A stretch of DNA of 64,000 nucleotides, taken from NCBI GenBank assembly GCA_030549495.1, contig JAUIRK010000129.1, forward strand, positions 248,001 to 312,000, given 5' to 3'. Position 1 is the stretch's first letter. Each line of letters starts with the position of its first letter. The translations under genes were made by a program, and so were the position numbers. Below the pieces are notes generated by a model, which saw only the letters and a program-made list of their open reading frames with translations, was not told the DNA's origin and searched no databases. Of this stretch, positions 40,205 through 50,759 are shown one piece after another. The stretch is from Nectonema munidae. Lineage: Eukaryota > Nematomorpha > Nectonematoida > Nectonematidae.

Positions 40205-43200
40205 ATGGGTGCGTATCAATATATCAATCAATTATGGAGAAAGAAGCAATCTGATACTATGGCATACCTTTTGAGATTGCGCTGTTGGGAGTATCGTCAA
40301 CGCAATGTAATTCATCGTGTTCCAAGAAGTTCTCGACCTGAAAAAGCAAGGCGCATGGGCTACCGGGCTAAACAAGGTAAATGATGCAACCTGGGCCCTT
40401 TATTTCGCCTATATCAACCCCTTTTTAAAAGCTTTACTTGAGTATTGAAATCTTAAGTTTCTTAAATCCAAGCGATTTCTTGCACAAAATGCATGTCCTA
40501 GAACTAGTCCTTATTGCGCGTGCCATTAATTTTGTTCATGATAGTGAGTTATACACAAAAGTTTTACATTTTTTGTGAATGCCAAAAATTTATAAAAACA
40601 TTATGTATTTTATCTATATTCTGTGCGGTTACAGTTTTTAACTGATAATGTTGAAAGAATAGCTATGAATTTTAGAACATCGACTATTATTATTGCTTTT
40701 ATATTATATTTACACAATAGGTCCTTTATAACGCTGATGGCTGCGTCCAAGCCACAAACACGAATAACGGACCGACTGCAATACGTATTATAATATATGA
40801 CTATAAAAATGGGGGCTAAGATATCCTGCCTTATATTGGATTCTGCGTTGTATCTACTGTGAATCAGTTTGTTATATAAAAAAAGGATTTCCTTACTTAT
40901 TAATAACTTAACTGGTCAACCTGTGATAGATCCGGTGTTGACTCAACTGACAAACTAAAAAAACTACAAGATTTTACTTCGTCAACAATAAATCCATCGA
41001 CTTTTTGTGCCATTACAATGATCTAAACATTTCTTCTGTTCTTTGAAAAGCCTGGCTACGTTCATCTAATTTACAAATAACAGCTGTAACAGTGTGACAC
41101 GTCTCAAGATATGTTTCCAGTTATCTAATTCTTCCTGAATTTGTTTCTCTGATAGATTTTACCTCGTCTGAAGTTATGAATTTTAGCATCACTAAACTTA
41201 TTACAACGTTAAAAAATTTTGATGGAACAGTCTACAAACAAAACAATAAAACTTATCCCATTGATGAATACATTAGTTGCACTTTTTTCTATAAAAATTC
41301 GGTTTTTAGAAAGACCGGTTTGGTAAGAAAATATTTAAATAAAACTAAAACATTGAAATTAGTAAGATAAAATGAATAGAAATGATGGAAAAAAACAAAA
41401 AACAGTAAAAAAATAAACACGAGAGCTTGTGCTTATAAAATATATCTGAGAGATGTCGGTTCACGAGACCTGCACCAATCGTGCCACTCTCCCACTTTTT
41501 CGGGCCCTCGCATAAATCACTGGTTCAGATCATTTGTTTAGTTAGAACTTACTTCGGGAATGCTTCAATATTAGTAATAAGTGTTATTTCTGGCTAACTT
41601 GTAAAATTGCGTGAATTTGCGAATTAATTCTTAAAAAATTATATACGTTATAAGATATTCATTCATAGCTCATATCTGATTGTATAAAATATTACATCAC
41701 ATACTGACACATCATTTTGCTGTAGCGTAACTTCAATCTTGCTGACCATCTTATTTCTCCAAAATCAGCTTTAAAAAGCCAAACCCTCAATGATATTCTA
41801 TTTTTAAACTGCGTTATTATAAAACAAAATTTTGTTTAAAATCTAACATCATAAAAATTCGATGTATAAAAACAGTAGCATTTAAATTATATTCTTTGTC
41901 AAAATGAAATGTATGTTTTTCTTTACAAATTCAGTCTAAAATCGGATTTATTTTTCAACAAATATCCTTTCAATAAATATATGATACATTGTAAATAAAG
42001 GAAATGTTAACAAAATTATTACACCGCTAAAAAGTGTAAGGAGTGAATTAGCGCTGATTATTGCAAACAATTACAATTTTGAATAACATTATACTTTGAA
42101 AGGAAGTAATTTTTTGATTTAGACGTGAAGTTCTTCGCATACGCGTATTCATGAGTTTAAAAAGAATTCCAATATTTGCATATTATGTATTTTATACAAA
42201 AATGAGAAGATTTTAGTTTGAAAAATCATATTTTATTTAAAATGTATTGTATCCTTTTTTTTAATATAATTTTAACGAATAGAAAACCTTTTAAGTGTAT
42301 AATATAAATTATCTTGTTTAGGCTATGTTATATATCGCGTGAGGGTAAGAAGGGGAAATCGCAAGAAACAAGTTGCTCATGGCAACACTTCTGGCAAGCC
42401 CAAGAATGCTGGTGTGAATGAACAAAAAAGAGCCAAATCTTTACAAGCTATTGCAGAAGTAAACTTAAAATTTTTTTTTGTAACAATTGAATTTAGTCTG
42501 GGTTATTGAGGGGGGGGGGGGGATCTAACTCCGTACTTTTTGAATAACCAGCTTAGATGAAAAGTCGTACTGTATAGCCTTGGCAATGTTAATATTACAA
42601 TATTTTTATTGAAACAATCCAACTAAAAAGTAACAACTAACGTAAGTGATAAGATATAAATAAGTTCCCTTTATATAAAGAGAAAGAAAGAGAGAGACGT
42701 ATTTCTCAATCTCTTATATTTAGCGTTTTTTCCACAGCGAAAACATTAGAGCTATTAGATTATTTCTAAGTTGAAATCTAATTATTATTAAGTAATTAGA
42801 ATAACAGATGATCAGAGTAATTAAAAGTAGCATTTAAAAGAAACTGTCTGATAAAGCTGAATAATGTGTATTTTGAACAAGAAAGAAAAGATAAATGCAT
42901 AATTCTATTAATTCATTGTAAAAAAATTTGTGTAGCTTTGTATTTTGTTCATGTAGGCATACTATGATAAGATCAAGAATTTTCTAGTGGGATCGCAAAA
43001 AGTATAGTCCATTCGAAATACCACTGATTAAATTTTGGTAACAGATCATGTGCTTGTTGAGGAATGGCAATTTTACTTCCTCATAAAGTTGTATCTAATA
43101 TGTAACTAATCTCATTCAACGTTCTAAAGCAAGATTATATTTTTTAATTAGTGGAGGCGCATTGCGCCGCTTGTATCGAACTATGAGGAAAGTAGGCTGA

Positions 43201-43944
43201 TGTGGGATCGCACCCAAGATCTTGAATTATCGAACCCCAGTATCTACCAACCTTTCTCACGCCCCTGTAGTTATTTTAGCTATCGCAAAAAAATATAATG
43301 AATGATCCTCCATTTGAATAGTTGATAAACAAAAAGTTGAGTTTTAAATATTTGAATTGTTAGCTCAAAATATATCTCTTGCTCTCCTCAACTATTGGAA
43401 GTGAACGCTTTTTTAATTAGGTGGACAAATAAAAATGTTGGTTTAATGTTTTTTATATAATGTTTAATAAACATTTTTAAACATATAGTATCAATTCAAA
43501 AGCAATAAGCAAATTTTAAAATTAAGTACATTTAAAAAATTCGTATTGAAACGTCAATCACTAGTTGCTATTTTTATAGTTTTCATCACAATAACAAACT
43601 TGTTCAAGGTTTGCCAATTCTAAATAATTTCTTTTAAGCAAAAGGTTGGAAAAAAGTTGGGTGAATTGAGGGTGTTGAATTCATACTGGGTCGCACAAGA
43701 TTCAACATATAAATTTTATGAAGTGATACTCATCGATCCAATGCATAAAGCTATTCGACGTAATCCCGACACTCAATGGATCACAAGGCCAATTCACAAA
43801 CACCGTGAACTCAGAGGCCTAACCTCCTCCACTAAAAAGTCTCGAGGTCTTGGCAAAGGGCACAAGTATCATTTAACAATTGGAGGATCAAAGAAGGCAG
43901 CTTGGAAGAGGAGAAATACACTTTCTTTGAAGAGATATCGATAG
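40205..43944 (+). CDS. RPL15: Ribosomal protein eL15 (60S subunit), three coding exons
   Basis: Exons 40205-40376, 42322-42458 and 43639-43944 join in phase (GT-AG introns of 1,945 and 1,180 bp) to give 204 residues, the usual eukaryotic length. The start [17 protein letters not shown], the block [53 protein letters not shown] and the end [11 protein letters not shown] are diagnostic. eL15 is a core protein of the large ribosomal subunit that binds rRNA. The acceptor at CTTTTAAG|CAAAAG is chosen because it restores the family spacing (AEQKVGKK for AEERVGRR). Odd point: residues about 72-82, normally RKRPVPKGATYGKP, read [14 protein letters not shown]. The ATG lies four bases after a good acceptor (TTCTATTAG), suggesting a 5' untranslated intron. 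Intron 2 carries a SINE. Very confident in identity. Confidence 0.97.
43151..43267 (-). repeat. tRNA-derived SINE, family B, in eL15 intron 2
   Basis: On the minus strand: GGTTGGTAGATACTGGGGTT, then a box-B-like GGTGCGATCCCACATCAGCC, CTACTTTCCTCATAGTTCGA and TACAAGCGGCGCAATGCGCC. The same order occurs on the plus strand at 59018-59162 with about 20% difference. Confidence 0.75.
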
Positions 43945-43967
43945 TCGATTCTTTGACATATTCTATC

Positions 43968-43973
43968 AATAAA
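43968..43973 (+). terminator. RPL15: Poly(A) signal of eL15
   Basis: AATAAA lies 24 bases after the stop codon, giving a very short 3' untranslated region, as is common for ribosomal protein genes. Confidence 0.8.
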
Positions 43974-43974
43974 A

Positions 43975-45732
43975 CTTCTGTATTATCTCATCTTGATTTA
44001 TTTTCTTTTTTCATTTTGGGGAGGGAGGGAAGTGCAAATCTTTCTTCGTATTTCAAACTTTATTTTACAAGTCTCCCATTATGTTAAAAACTAATACTTC
44101 TGAGAAAAACAAAGAAATAGAATTTTATGCAGGTATAGGAATTAAAAGCATGTGATTATATATACCGACAAACGTGGATTAAGGGAACTTTCAAGGGAGA
44201 AAGCAAATATCGTCACATTTGATAGATGGTCACTTAATTCAGGTAAGGATACCATGTACCCAAGAATGAAAAAATTTCTGCTGCAGAGTTTCTTTTTGTT
44301 GATATTTCGAACTGTTCTTTGAATAGATATCATGTGTGAATGTCAAAGTGGTGATTGCCATTGTTTATATAGCCGATTTTGCTCATTCCGCATGATATCG
44401 TCCTTGCGAGGAGTTTTTGAGTCTTAGGTTTGCGGATTCTTTCTCTCTATCTACATATAAATCATACCCCTTCTTCGCCCATTAGTAAATACATAAATAT
44501 AAATGCTCTTTCAAAGTCTCAATTTATTTCTCAATTCAATGTCTTTATAGGGATACTTTTATTGAGTCGAGTCACTTGGGTGGATGTTGTACTGTATACG
44601 TTTTACATATACACAGGCATAATGCGAGAAGAATTTAAATAGAAATTGATTTTCATTTTACTTCCGTTTTCGTAAAGGACAGTCCTTATAGTATTAGATT
44701 CGGAAAACTGGTTCTTTGGTCGCGTAAGACAGTGGAGGTCCTTAAAGCTTTTAACAGTGGAAATTATCTCTGGAGGAAGAAATATAGGTCGCTCTAGCTA
44801 TAGTCAAGACCAACGGTTTTTCATCGTTTTACCCCTCGAGACTCACAGATGAATAATCGTGATCCCTACAACAATTTTTGTAATGATGAATTTTGCACAA
44901 GGATAGAAAAAAAATAAAATTATATATCGATCTAATTTTTTTTAAATAAGACAAATAAATGACAGCTACAAGTGCTAAGAATGCATAATCCACGGAATTA
45001 ATATATTTTCAGTTGGTGTGATGCAATCCAGTTTTTTACAATTTTCACTGCATTCAGATTGCTTTTTTTTTTTGAAAAATGGGATTAATGGTAGACACTT
45101 TATCAGATTTTCATTGATGAGTACTTTCCAGTACATTACACATTTTGGGCGATCTCGAAAAGAAACAAGGATATTGATAAAGCGATATTGTAAAGATGTT
45201 TGATTGTAAGTACGTTTACATGTGACTATATTTGCAATCATTAAAAAACACACTTATGATCAGCACAAAATAATATTAAATAATCAATTCTTAAAATTGC
45301 CAATAATAATAATTTCTTTTTCCTTGTACTCCAGTTTTCTTTGATGCCCGTGTTTAGCTGAGCAAACGTACTGTTCTGAACGGTGCATACCATTTCCATA
45401 TATTTTAACTATCCTGTATTTTTAACAAATGTTGCGTTTTTTATCATACCTCATATTTATAAAAAAATAAAATCGGTAGTTGTTTTAGTATTATATAAAA
45501 TTGAAAAATAATTAGAATTGTGATAAGTTTTATTTCAAAAAACTTTAAAAGACTAATGTTTTTTCATGAATGTGATTTTTTCAGAATAAAAACTTAAAAT
45601 TTAAATAAGGGGTTTTATTATTAAGAAACTGTTCTTTCAGCACCAATTACTCAAAGCCATCATTACATTTTGAATTTAGGCTTTTGTTGAGGTTTTAGGT
45701 TTTCCTAAAAAACCCCCCCCCTTTTTAAAGAA
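43975..45732. other. No recognisable gene
   Basis: About 1.75 kb downstream of eL15. Open frames here are short and of random composition. Short GC-richer pieces near 44690-44860 do not match anything I know. Confidence 0.4.
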
Positions 45733-45748
45733 AAAAAAAAAAAAAAGG

Positions 45749-45843
<95 letters not shown>
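45733..45843. repeat. Long poly(A) tract
   Basis: More than 100 A residues with a single GG near 45747-45748, preceded by a C-run (ACCCCCCCCC) and TTTTTAAAG. It could be a retroposon tail or a slipped homopolymer; no parent retroposon is recognisable just upstream. The length is likely unreliable in assembly. Confidence 0.9.
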
Positions 45844-45845
<2 letters not shown>

Positions 45846-46039
45846 GTATGGGCCTTTTCAATTACATTACAATATGTATATAAACTTCATTTTATTTGTT
45901 GTCACTTTTTGTTCATGGATTATCATACTGTTATCTTCTTTAAACCAATACTTATGTTTCTTCAAAAAGAAAAGATGGCATCGATACTGACTTGTTATTG
46001 AAATAGGTAAAATATATATCAGGCTTAAAAGTGCTGTCA

Positions 46040-46440
46040 AAACGCAGTAAAAACTGGTTTTAGTTTGTGGTGCTATTAACAGCAAAGCCTACAGTAACGA
46101 GATCCTTAGATTTCTTCATTCTGATTACAGCACCAGTAGCAAAGTTTTACTTTGGCCAAGTGCCATTTATAAAAGAAACCTGTCTCACCAAAATCATAGG
46201 CATCATTAGGATCAGAAGTTATGGTTGCTCTTACTCTAGTTTTGGCACTACTGATATTCAAACATTTTTCTGAACAAAGTAAAATATCTCCAGCAGTCAT
46301 TTTCTAAATCTTGAGTATTCATTGAAAGTTTGGCCCAAGATTGTATTTTAGAATACTTTAATGAAGGATGGGGCTTTTTTGTAATTGGCAAATTTCCTTT
46401 TTATATTGTAGTCACACTTGTACGTTGACGCATTTTGAAT
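46040..46440 (-). mobile_element. Tigger/pogo transposase fragment
   Basis: Minus-strand codons read NLPITKKPHPSLKYSKIQSW near 46390, CWRYFTLFRKMFEYQ near 46290 and then ITSDPNDAYDFGETGFFYKW near 46200. The last matches the first catalytic block of Tigger (DIYNADETGFFY), with F-G in place of A-D, so the catalytic Asp is replaced. Only the N-terminal half is present. Confidence 0.6.
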
Positions 46441-46524
46441 CAGGAAATTTATCGCTGGTCTCATGTGACTGACATTTATCAATGTTTTTTGCTAATCATA
46501 ATTTCCGTATAATTCTAAACATTG

Positions 46525-47800
46525 TTAACCATATTAGTACGGGGCTACATTTGTCAGCTCAAGTGCTGAGGGCGTAAAGTCCACCCCCTTTCCCCTATTT
46601 TTCTCAGATATTAAGTTTTTAAAAATATTTTTAATGTTTCATACATATTTCAACTATGCTGAATTCAGTTGTGATGTCCATTTTTTAAAAATGAATCAAA
46701 CGTGTCAAAAAATTGATTTATATATGACTGCTCATCTCAAAAATAAACTTTTTATCTAAGTAATTATATAAGGTTTTTACACATACATACCCATTTTCAA
46801 GTACGCTGTGTTTACTGGTGATATTCCTTTTTTATAAAAATCAGTCAAACCTGACAAAAAATAATTTAAATATGACAGCCCATGTTAAAATTAAAATTTT
46901 TATTCTTATGAAGTTTTTTATACATATATACCCATTTTCAAGTATGTAGAAATTAATGGTCATGTTCATTCTTTATGAAATCAATAAAACCTGTCAAAAA
47001 ATGGATTAAACCTATAATAAATCAATGTCAAAAAAACTTCAAAATAAATTCTACTTGCAGTATTTCTCTGGTAATTATTTTTTTAATTTATTTAATACCA
47101 ACTTTAGGTGTTTAATTCACTAAAAATATTTCATTTGTCAGTAAATTAGGTATCCCGATAGGCTCTATCGTTTTGGCTACAAATTCGTTATCGTCTGATA
47201 GTCTCTATGTCATTTTGCTATTCATTCTATGATGAATGACCCTTTCTTGGTAGCTTTTTTCATTAGAAATTTATTTTCTTCATTGTGTGTTTGAAAAAAC
47301 TTTTTTGAGGATTTATATTGAACAGATTTTTTCCTCTCTGAAAACATTCTGATTAAAGAATCTTCTTGATCTTAGGTTTTTTTTATATCAGTATCCTGTA
47401 TTTTATTATGAGGTGATATGAAGAGATATTCAGCCTGAATATTTGTCAAACAATCCCAGTTCAAAGATTTTTTCAGATGAATCATTGGTGATGTTCATTG
47501 TTCAATTATAAAAAGTTGTCCACCTTCTTCATCTAAAAGATTCTCTCTTTCACACAAAAGGAAAAAGATGGACAAATTCAATTTAAATTAAAAAATATCT
47601 TGATAGTGACTAAATTCTCACATATTGGCATCTGTGGCATTTTTGATAACTCTGACCTATTCTAAATTTTCAGATTTCCACCCATCTTAGTTAAATGATC
47701 ATTGTAATCGTATCTGATAAGCTATAAATTTATAGAACTTTCATTTCTAAAAAAGGAACTTCTTTTTAACAACAAAAATCTTTTTTGAAGCACCTTAGCT
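46525..47800 (-). mobile_element. Incomplete inverted relative of the 30828-33634 TTAA element
   Basis: Reverse-complement similarity to about 32335-33634 of the TTAA element runs along this whole stretch: terminal CAAGTGCTGAGGGCGTAAAG at 46560, three array-2 units (CTGAATTCAGTTGTGATG near 46660 and equivalents near 46810 and 46950), and unique sequence such as TCACATATTGGCATCTG near 47617. A TTAACC lies at 46525, with a disturbed terminal repeat after it. Homology stops at about 47800 (GCACCTTA), where the ZBED5-type hAT begins; array 1 and the other end are missing. Confidence 0.8.
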
Positions 47801-50227
47801 TCGCTAAGTAATGAGCGCATAGCTTGCAAAAGTGATGTGGCCAACTTGACAGACCTGTTCACCATATTTAATGAGCTAAATCTACAACTGCAAGGGTCTG
47901 AGGTAAATCTCATCAAGACAACATCTGTTATTTGTGCATTCATTGAAAAATTCACTTTTCAGACGAAATATTGGTCAAGGAGAGCTATCTCAATTTTGAA
48001 TATTCTCAAAAAAGTCTTGACGTTTGATTGTCCTATAATAGATGATCTTGTTTATTGTGAGCATTTGATCTTTCTACACAAAAACATGACATTTAGATAT
48101 CATGATCTTATTAATATGACAATACCTGACTGGCTCATCAATCCTTTTCTTTATGATACACCAGATGAAACTAATTGTGAAACGAAAGAATTGATTCTCT
48201 TAAAAAATGACTTTGAGTTGAAGCCTCTCTTCAAACAATCATACCAAACCTTTTGAATTCAACCTTGCATTCCTGAAAAATTTCCGAAATTATGGAAAAA
48301 AATTAAAAAAATTTTCATTGCTTTTCCTACTACGTATATGCCTGAAGGCAGTTTCAATGTTATAACCAGGGCAAACAATTTTTGATCTAAAAATTCGCGA
48401 ACCGAAAAATCCTAAAATGTTGACTTAAAATTTTTTTTAAAAATTGCAAATTTTCAAACTAATGAATAAATTTATTCCAGAATACTCATTGCATTCGCAC
48501 CCGAAAACAAAAAAAATTTAAACATTTGAATTAAAATAACATATATTTAACAATGTTATTCGTATTGAAATTTCGATCTTTAGCCAATAGCTTCTTTTTC
48601 AACATCGAAAAAGATCTTTCAACCGACGTTGTGGTCAATTGGCATTTTTGAGAAGGAGATACTCACTGGATGAAACATTATGATTTTCCAATTGCATAAT
48701 TTTGGAAATGTCATTTTTTTCAAACCTTTTTTTCATATAACTTTCGATTCCACATACGTATTGGTTGAATTTCAAGTTGTTAAACAATTTTTGAGCATCT
48801 TCAATTGAAAAACTTGATGACTGCGATTTTTCAACAATATCCGCAAGCTGTAAATAATTTTGTTTAATCAAAAAAAGTTGCTTTGTGAGTTGTGAATTAT
48901 TTACACTTTTTTTTCCTCTTTGTACTAAAATTCCACCGTCACTTTTGAAACTATTAACAATTTCTCTCACCTTGCATAAATTGCCAGCGTAGTATGCGGC
49001 AGCTCTAAGATTTGAAAAGATTTCGTCTTTTTTTGTTTTTCACTGTAGCTGCCTTTACCGATGATATTAAATCGTCTACTTCTTGGAAGTAGCCCTTAAC
49101 TTTCATACTACAATTATGAATAAGATGGCAGAAACAGGTCACATGAAAAAGTCTATTGTATTTTTTTTTCATATCACTAGCACAACTTAAGTTGCAAGAA
49201 GTGGCATCCGTTAATAGCAACAAAAATGTTTTTTCATCCACTTTGAAATCAATTAGGTTTTTTCGATTATCTCTTTAAGAATCTCGCTACTCGAATTCTT
49301 ATCGATCGCTTCACAGTTGGTTATAATCCTAATGCCTCATCGATCGAGCCAATTAAAGTATTGACAAAAAATTGATTCAAACCTGACTTCCATCTATTTG
49401 TTAGTTTCTCTTTGAGCTCATTAAGATTTTCTTCGGCGCGTTTATTCAATACAAGTCGGCTAGATGATACTGACGGTATATTGTAGCCTAAACTTTGAAA
49501 AAAACTTGCGAATGGAAGGATGTGAAAGTTTGTGTAAGGGTATGTTGGATTCTAGAAAAGAAACGATGACACCTTCAGAAAAACATTTTTATTTTATTTT
49601 ATTTAATATTGATATTTAAAACGAATGTTAAATTTTAATAATTTTTTCCATTTTAGGGAGTGCAGAAAAAAAGCTAAAACTGGGTGTTTAAAAAATTTTT
49701 TTCTTACTATTGATTTGTGAAAACATTTTTTTTCAAATCGGATTTTTTGATTTTTATTTTTGAAATTTGAAAGTTTTGAAAAAAATTTGACTTTATGAAT
49801 TTTTTTTTGTTGACTTTATTGACTTAATAAAAATTATATTTTGAAAGAAAATGAGGTGCTGAATCGAATGAGCATAGTTAGAAATCGCCTAGTTCAGCGC
49901 ACAATTTTTTTTTACTTTATTGACTTTTGTTCGCCCTGGACTTATAACACAGCTTCTCAGCAGACAAAGAAATCGTTAGCAAATCGCAAGCAGATGCAAC
50001 TTAAGACTCCTTCACTGCAGCATAGAACCAAATATAGAAGCCATAGCAAATAAACATCAAACTCATCCATCGCATTGAAAAAAATATATATCTAACTTTT
50101 TAAATTAATAAAACATTTTTTATGAAAATATTTTTATGTATTTGTGTATCAATTTTTCAATAGGGGGCATTAGAAAAGTTTTTGAAATTTTGGTGGGCGT
50201 TGGTCTTAAAAAGTTTGGGAAACACTG
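47801..50227 (+). mobile_element. ZBED5/FAM200-type hAT, 3' half, split by another hAT
   Basis: Plus-strand transposase: from 47803 the codons read LSNERIACKSDVANLTDLFT, then IFNELNLQLQGSEVNL, a hallmark of the ZBED5/FAM200 group. They continue to PDWLINPFLYDTPDE near 48130 and FPTTYMPEGSFNVIT near 48324. A TGA replaces the conserved Trp at about 48254. The protein resumes beyond the inserted hAT at about 49940 with QLLSRQRNR and ends EPNIEAIANKHQTHPSH at about 50074. The right terminal end TTTGGGAAACACTG is at 50214-50227. The 5' half is missing at the boundary with the TTAA-element relative. Confidence 0.8.
48367..49938 (-). mobile_element. hAT transposon inserted in the ZBED5-type hAT
   Basis: Left end CAGGGCAAACAATTTTTGAT; right end GACTTTTGTTCGCCCTG, an inverted pair (CAGGGCRAACAA). 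Flanking words GTTATAAC (48359-48366) and CTTATAAC (49941-49948) look like a decayed 8-bp duplication with two extra bases. Minus-strand transposase blocks: PLHKLSHPSIRKFFS near 49530; DEKTFLLLLTDATSCN near 49238 followed by HVTCFCHLIHNC near 49140 (conserved HVTCLAH motif); EVDDLISSVKA; and the dimerisation motif TTTSVERSFSMLKKKL near 48620. Broken frames. The same end sequence recurs at about 55485-55514. Confidence 0.8.
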
Positions 50228-50759
50228 ATTTATATATTATATTATCCTGACAGCCATATTTTAACTTTCAAAATTTGATCACTTTAAAAAATATTATTTT
50301 ACTTCATTCCGAACTTTAACTCAGAAAAAAAGTATTCTAAAGTTCAATTTATTGACGATTCAAAGAAATAAAAGATTGGGTTCAATATATGAGCATTAGA
50401 ATCACTGTAAAAATTTTATAGGAAGATACATCTGCCTACATATATTACTTTATATAATTTGAGGCTGGGTTTTTAAACGATCATTATGGCCTCGATAGAC
50501 TTATGCCCTGGCCCAAGGATTGAGAACCACTGCCCTAGGGTGTTTAATATGGAGATATTTGAGTAGATTAGTGATTTAAGCAAGTCAGTATTTTAGAAAA
50601 TGTAAATTTCAGCGAACAGACTTTATATAGTTTATGTTCAATTTTCTTCTTTGGTGATAATTAACAGAACATAAATTAGATTGAAGAGGAAGCAAAAATC
50701 AATCATTGCTTCCATAAATATTCTTTGCAGGACTAAGAAGGGAAAACGATAAATTTGTT
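50228..50759. other. Spacer with one more hAT end
   Basis: GGCCCAAGGATTGAGAACCA followed by CTG (ending 50532) is the right end of a Charlie-like hAT element (CAGTGGTTCTCAATCC in complement); its left end was not found. 50533-50759 should hold the 3' untranslated region of the UBAC1-like gene on the minus strand; no clear AATAAA was seen. Confidence 0.45.

Noticed and set aside
43902-44087. Open frame overlapping the eL15 3' end
   Set aside because: Overlaps the last eL15 codons in another frame and runs through its poly(A) signal; no protein-like motif.
45676-45861. Open frame of almost pure phenylalanine on the minus strand
   Set aside because: It is only the translation of the poly(A)/poly(T) tract.
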